Shown: piece after piece, positions 61,497 to 64,000 of the stretch
How positions within the stretch are numbered: the first letter of the stretch is position 1
Layout: every line of letters starts with the position of its first letter
Assembly (NCBI RefSeq): GCF_009755275.1
Contig: NZ_WQLA01000008.1
Coordinates: 1-64,000, forward strand
DNA: 64,000 nucleotides
Reading direction: 5' to 3'
Origin: Mucilaginibacter aquatilis
GTDB lineage: Bacteria; Bacteroidota; Bacteroidia; Sphingobacteriales; Sphingobacteriaceae
Notes under the pieces: generated by a model
What the model saw: the letters and a program-made list of their open reading frames with translations, nothing else
The model's database searches: none
Told to the model about the DNA's origin: nothing
Translations under genes and position numbers: made by a program

Positions 61497-64000
61497 TTAA
61501 AAGGAAACATTTAAACCGAACAATAATGACTTAACCGGCGGCGTATCAACACCCAGTGTCCCTGCCGATTCTGGATCAGCTCCGTTGAACTGGTTATGCA
61601 ACGGAGAGAATAAAATAATGGCATCGTTTAAAGATGCATGCAGCCTTAAAGATTTTGCCTTAATTTTTGTTGCTATTGCTGATGGGAACGTGTAACCCAG
61701 GCTAATTGTCCGAATTTTTAAATAGGATGCATTATAGTAACCCAACAAATCGCCAAAGGCAGGCGACCCAACGTTAAAATTTGGTTTTGGATATTTGTTA
61801 GCATTGTTAAATGGAGTCCAGTAATTTACGTTAAGGTTGTTTGCCTTTCCGTTTAATACATTTACGTTACTGCTTGGCTGCAACCATGTAGCTATTTGCG
61901 TTCCTCCTACTCGGTATGATGCAACTACGGCCAGATCAATGCCGCGGTAACTAAAGCGGTTAGTAAAACCACCAAAGAATTTTGGCTGCCTGCTACCTAT
62001 AACTGCACGGTCATTGGAATTGATAACGCCATCACCATTCAGGTCTGCTACTCTGATGGTACCAATAACTGAGCCGGCCCCTGTCATTGTTAGGTTAAGC
62101 CGTTTGGCTTCGGCTGAATCTGCCCTGGTGTTTTGCCATATACCCACTTGTTGGTAGTTATACAGAGCGTTTATTGGTGAGCCCACAAATCTGTTGCTAC
62201 CAACGTCTTGCGTAACACCATTTTGTAACGCCGTTATTTTGTTACGGTTAAATGATACATTGACGTTGCTGGTCCAGCCAAAATCTTTTCGGGTTTTTGC
62301 CTTAACGTTAACCGAGCTTATGGTTATTTCCAAACCTTTGTTTTCGGTTTTTCCCACGTTAGCCAGAAACTGCGAGGTATAGCCTGTCGTTATAGGTAGA
62401 TTTTGAGGAAGTATCAGATCATTTGTTTTTTGATGATAAACATCAACCGTACCGGTTATACGGTCTTTAAACAAGCCAAAGTCCAACCCTACATTTAACG
62501 TAGATGTGTACTCCCAGCCAAGCTGAGGATTAGGTACGCTGTTAGGATAAGTACCCGTTACATTAGTTGTGCCATAGTTATAATTGAATATGGTAAGGCC
62601 TCCAAGCGTTTGGTAAGGGCTAACAGCCGCATTACCTACCGAACCATAACCCAGGCGAAGTTTTAAACTGGATACGGCGTTAATACTTTTCATGAAGCTT
62701 TCTTCGGAAATGTTCCAGCCAATGGCGGCACTTGGGAATAAGTGGTACTTATTTCCGGGAGCAAGCGTAGATGATCCATCAGAACGCATAGTAACTGTAA
62801 GCAGATATTTGCTTTTGAAATCATAATTAATGCGCCCCATGAACGACACTATCGAAAATTTGGAATAACTTCCGGTCCCTTTAAAATTAGCGCCTAATTC
62901 GGGATTGTAGTACTGCACATAGTCGGCCAGGATATTGTTATAAGTTAAGGTTGTAGAGTACTTGTTATCCTGCTGATAACTAAATAGCCCTGTACCGGTA
63001 ACATGATGGTTTTTGGCAAAGGTATTTTCGTAAACAATAAGGTTTTCCAGTGTAAAGTTCCGGTAATCATAATTAGTGTTTCTGGCTGTAGACGGTCCGC
63101 TCAAATTTTGGAACGTTGCGCTCCCGAAAAAGTCGCCGTATGTTTCCGGCGTTAGTTCTACACCACCATTAAATCGATATTTTAAATGCGGTGTAAATTG
63201 CGCTTCTGCGTAAGCAGTGGTAAACATATTGTAGCGGGTACGGTTTTGTACCACTGCACCCGGAACCAGATTAGCCAATGGGTTGTATATCAGCGATCCG
63301 CCACCCGGAAATGGGATCAGGTTACCTGCGGCATCGTACGGAACAGTTAATGGGCTTGATTGTAACGCCTGAGAAACCGGGTTAATTCCTTCGCCGTTGG
63401 TTCTGCTCACCGAGTTAAGAGAACTAACTCCAACTTTGAAAATTTTGCCCAATTGCTGGTCTACACTTATTTTAAAGCTATAGCGCTGGAAAGAAAGCCC
63501 GGGAAAAACACCGGTTTCATTGAAATAACCTGCCGAAATTGCATACTTGGTTTGTTCGGTACCACCCGAAACGCCTAACTGGTGATTGGTTCGCAAACCG
63601 TTTTTAAAGATTAACTTTTGCCAGTTGGTGTTGGTACCATTTTGCCTGCCAGCAAGCTCTGCCGGCAAAAATGTAATGCCATCGGTATAAAACCGCGGAT
63701 CATCAATTCCGCTATATGGGTTAGGCGCGTTTATAACATTTGGGTTGTTTGCATTATAACTTCCCCATTTTTTATAAACCTCATAGTCTTGCGGCTGCAT
63801 TACATCGTAATAACCCAAAGGTTTCATTACCCCGGCATAGCCGCTGTAGGAGATAACAGGTGCGCCGGTTTTACCACGCCTGGTTGAAATTAAAATAACA
63901 CCATTGGCGCCCCTTGACCCATAAATTGCCGTTGCCGAAGCATCCTTTAGTATTTGAACAGATACCACATCATCCTGGTTAAGGTCATTAATGTAAGTTC
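61497..64000 (-). CDS. SusC/RagA-family TonB-linked outer-membrane transporter (partial, runs off the window)
   Basis: The last 834 or so residues of a SusC protein. The frame is open to the right edge and enters with the plug-domain text INDLNQDDVVSVQILKDASA and AIYGSRGANGVILISTRRGK, so the signal peptide, the CarboxypepD_reg domain and most of the plug lie outside. The barrel is complete and ends KSLLFGLNVSF. It forms the classical pair with the SusD gene immediately downstream. Confidence 0.94.
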   Translation of the reverse strand, partial: TYINDLNQDDVVSVQILKDASATAIYGSRGANGVILISTRRGKTGAPVISYSGYAGVMKPLGYYDVMQPQDYEVYKKWGSYNANNPNVINAPNPYSGIDDPRFYTDGITFLPAELAGRQNGTNTNWQKLIFKNGLRTNHQLGVSGGTEQTKYAISAGYFNETGVFPGLSFQRYSFKISVDQQLGKIFKVGVSSLNSVSRTNGEGINPVSQALQSSPLTVPYDAAGNLIPFPGGGSLIYNPLANLVPGAVVQNRTRYNMFTTAYAEAQFTPHLKYRFNGGVELTPETYGDFFGSATFQNLSGPSTARNTNYDYRNFTLENLIVYENTFAKNHHVTGTGLFSYQQDNKYSTTLTYNNILADYVQYYNPELGANFKGTGSYSKFSIVSFMGRINYDFKSKYLLTVTMRSDGSSTLAPGNKYHLFPSAAIGWNISEESFMKSINAVSSLKLRLGYGSVGNAAVSPYQTLGGLTIFNYNYGTTNVTGTYPNSVPNPQLGWEYTSTLNVGLDFGLFKDRITGTVDVYHQKTNDLILPQNLPITTGYTSQFLANVGKTENKGLEITISSVNVKAKTRKDFGWTSNVNVSFNRNKITALQNGVTQDVGSNRFVGSPINALYNYQQVGIWQNTRADSAEAKRLNLTMTGAGSVIGTIRVADLNGDGVINSNDRAVIGSRQPKFFGGFTNRFSYRGIDLAVVASYRVGGTQIATWLQPSSNVNVLNGKANNLNVNYWTPFNNANKYPKPNFNVGSPAFGDLLGYYNASYLKIRTISLGYTFPSAIATKIKAKSLRLHASLNDAIILFSPLHNQFNGADPESAGTLGVDTPPVKSLLFGLNVSF

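Overview
The window reads as an ordinary chromosomal stretch from a Bacteroidota bacterium, most likely family Sphingobacteriaceae (Mucilaginibacter/Pedobacter-like). The evidence is two SusC/SusD pairs, a CzcA-TolC fusion efflux pump, the tmRNA tag ending GENNYALAA, DUF1343/NamZ, the ImuA-ImuB-DnaE2 cassette, and several promoters matching the Bacteroidota consensus TTTG-N19-TAnnTTTG. The family assignment is inference from protein style. No plasmid, phage, IS element or CRISPR array was recognised.

Layout. 0.1-2.8 kb: topoisomerase III with a small coupled gene, and a divergent membrane protein. 2.8-8.8 kb: heavy-metal RND efflux operon (small His/Asp-rich secreted protein, CzcA fused to TolC, CzcB lipoprotein). 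8.9-11.5 kb: TonB-dependent receptor with a long leader. 12-16.3 kb: a 597-aa protein of unknown function facing a two-gene signalling operon, a FixL-type haem-PAS histidine kinase and a receiver-CRP/FNR fusion regulator. The same 12-bp palindrome lies in front of both transcription units, so this looks like a small oxygen-sensing circuit. 16.4-22.8 kb: stand-alone CHC2 zinc finger, then the damage-inducible mutagenesis operon (125-aa protein, ImuA, ImuB, DnaE2) behind nested palindromes. 23-25.8 kb: tmRNA and an M13 peptidase. 25.9-36.3 kb: a run of small housekeeping and envelope genes, including truncated haemoglobin, a persulfide-dioxygenase-like protein, MnmD, MazG, an ECF sigma factor and its unusual membrane partner. 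36.3-43.6 kb: FtsX-like permease, NamZ, Fmt, and a PASTA-rhodanese-MltG-thioesterase-YihY operon. 43.7 kb: tRNA-Ser(UGA). 44.2-49.2 kb: accessory and stress genes (Mn-catalase, SPW protein, LLM oxidoreductase, SemiSWEET) with a decayed response regulator. 49.4-57.5 kb: a SAM-I riboswitch leading into TlpA-like thioredoxin, a degenerate tRNA-Cys-like sequence, an M28 peptidase and SusC/SusD, probably a sulfur-amino-acid or peptide scavenging locus. 57.8-64 kb: secreted sugar isomerase-like protein, REC-AraC regulator, and a second SusD/SusC pair that runs off the right edge.

The most interesting items are the compact haem-oxygen circuit with a shared operator and an unknown target, the S-box-controlled peptide locus containing a broken tRNA-Cys, the nested palindromes over the mutasome promoter, a 20-bp element shared by two distant loci, and a CzcA-TolC fusion that keeps an internal signal-peptide-like segment. 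Two decayed regulators (27.4 kb and 44.3 kb) are also present.
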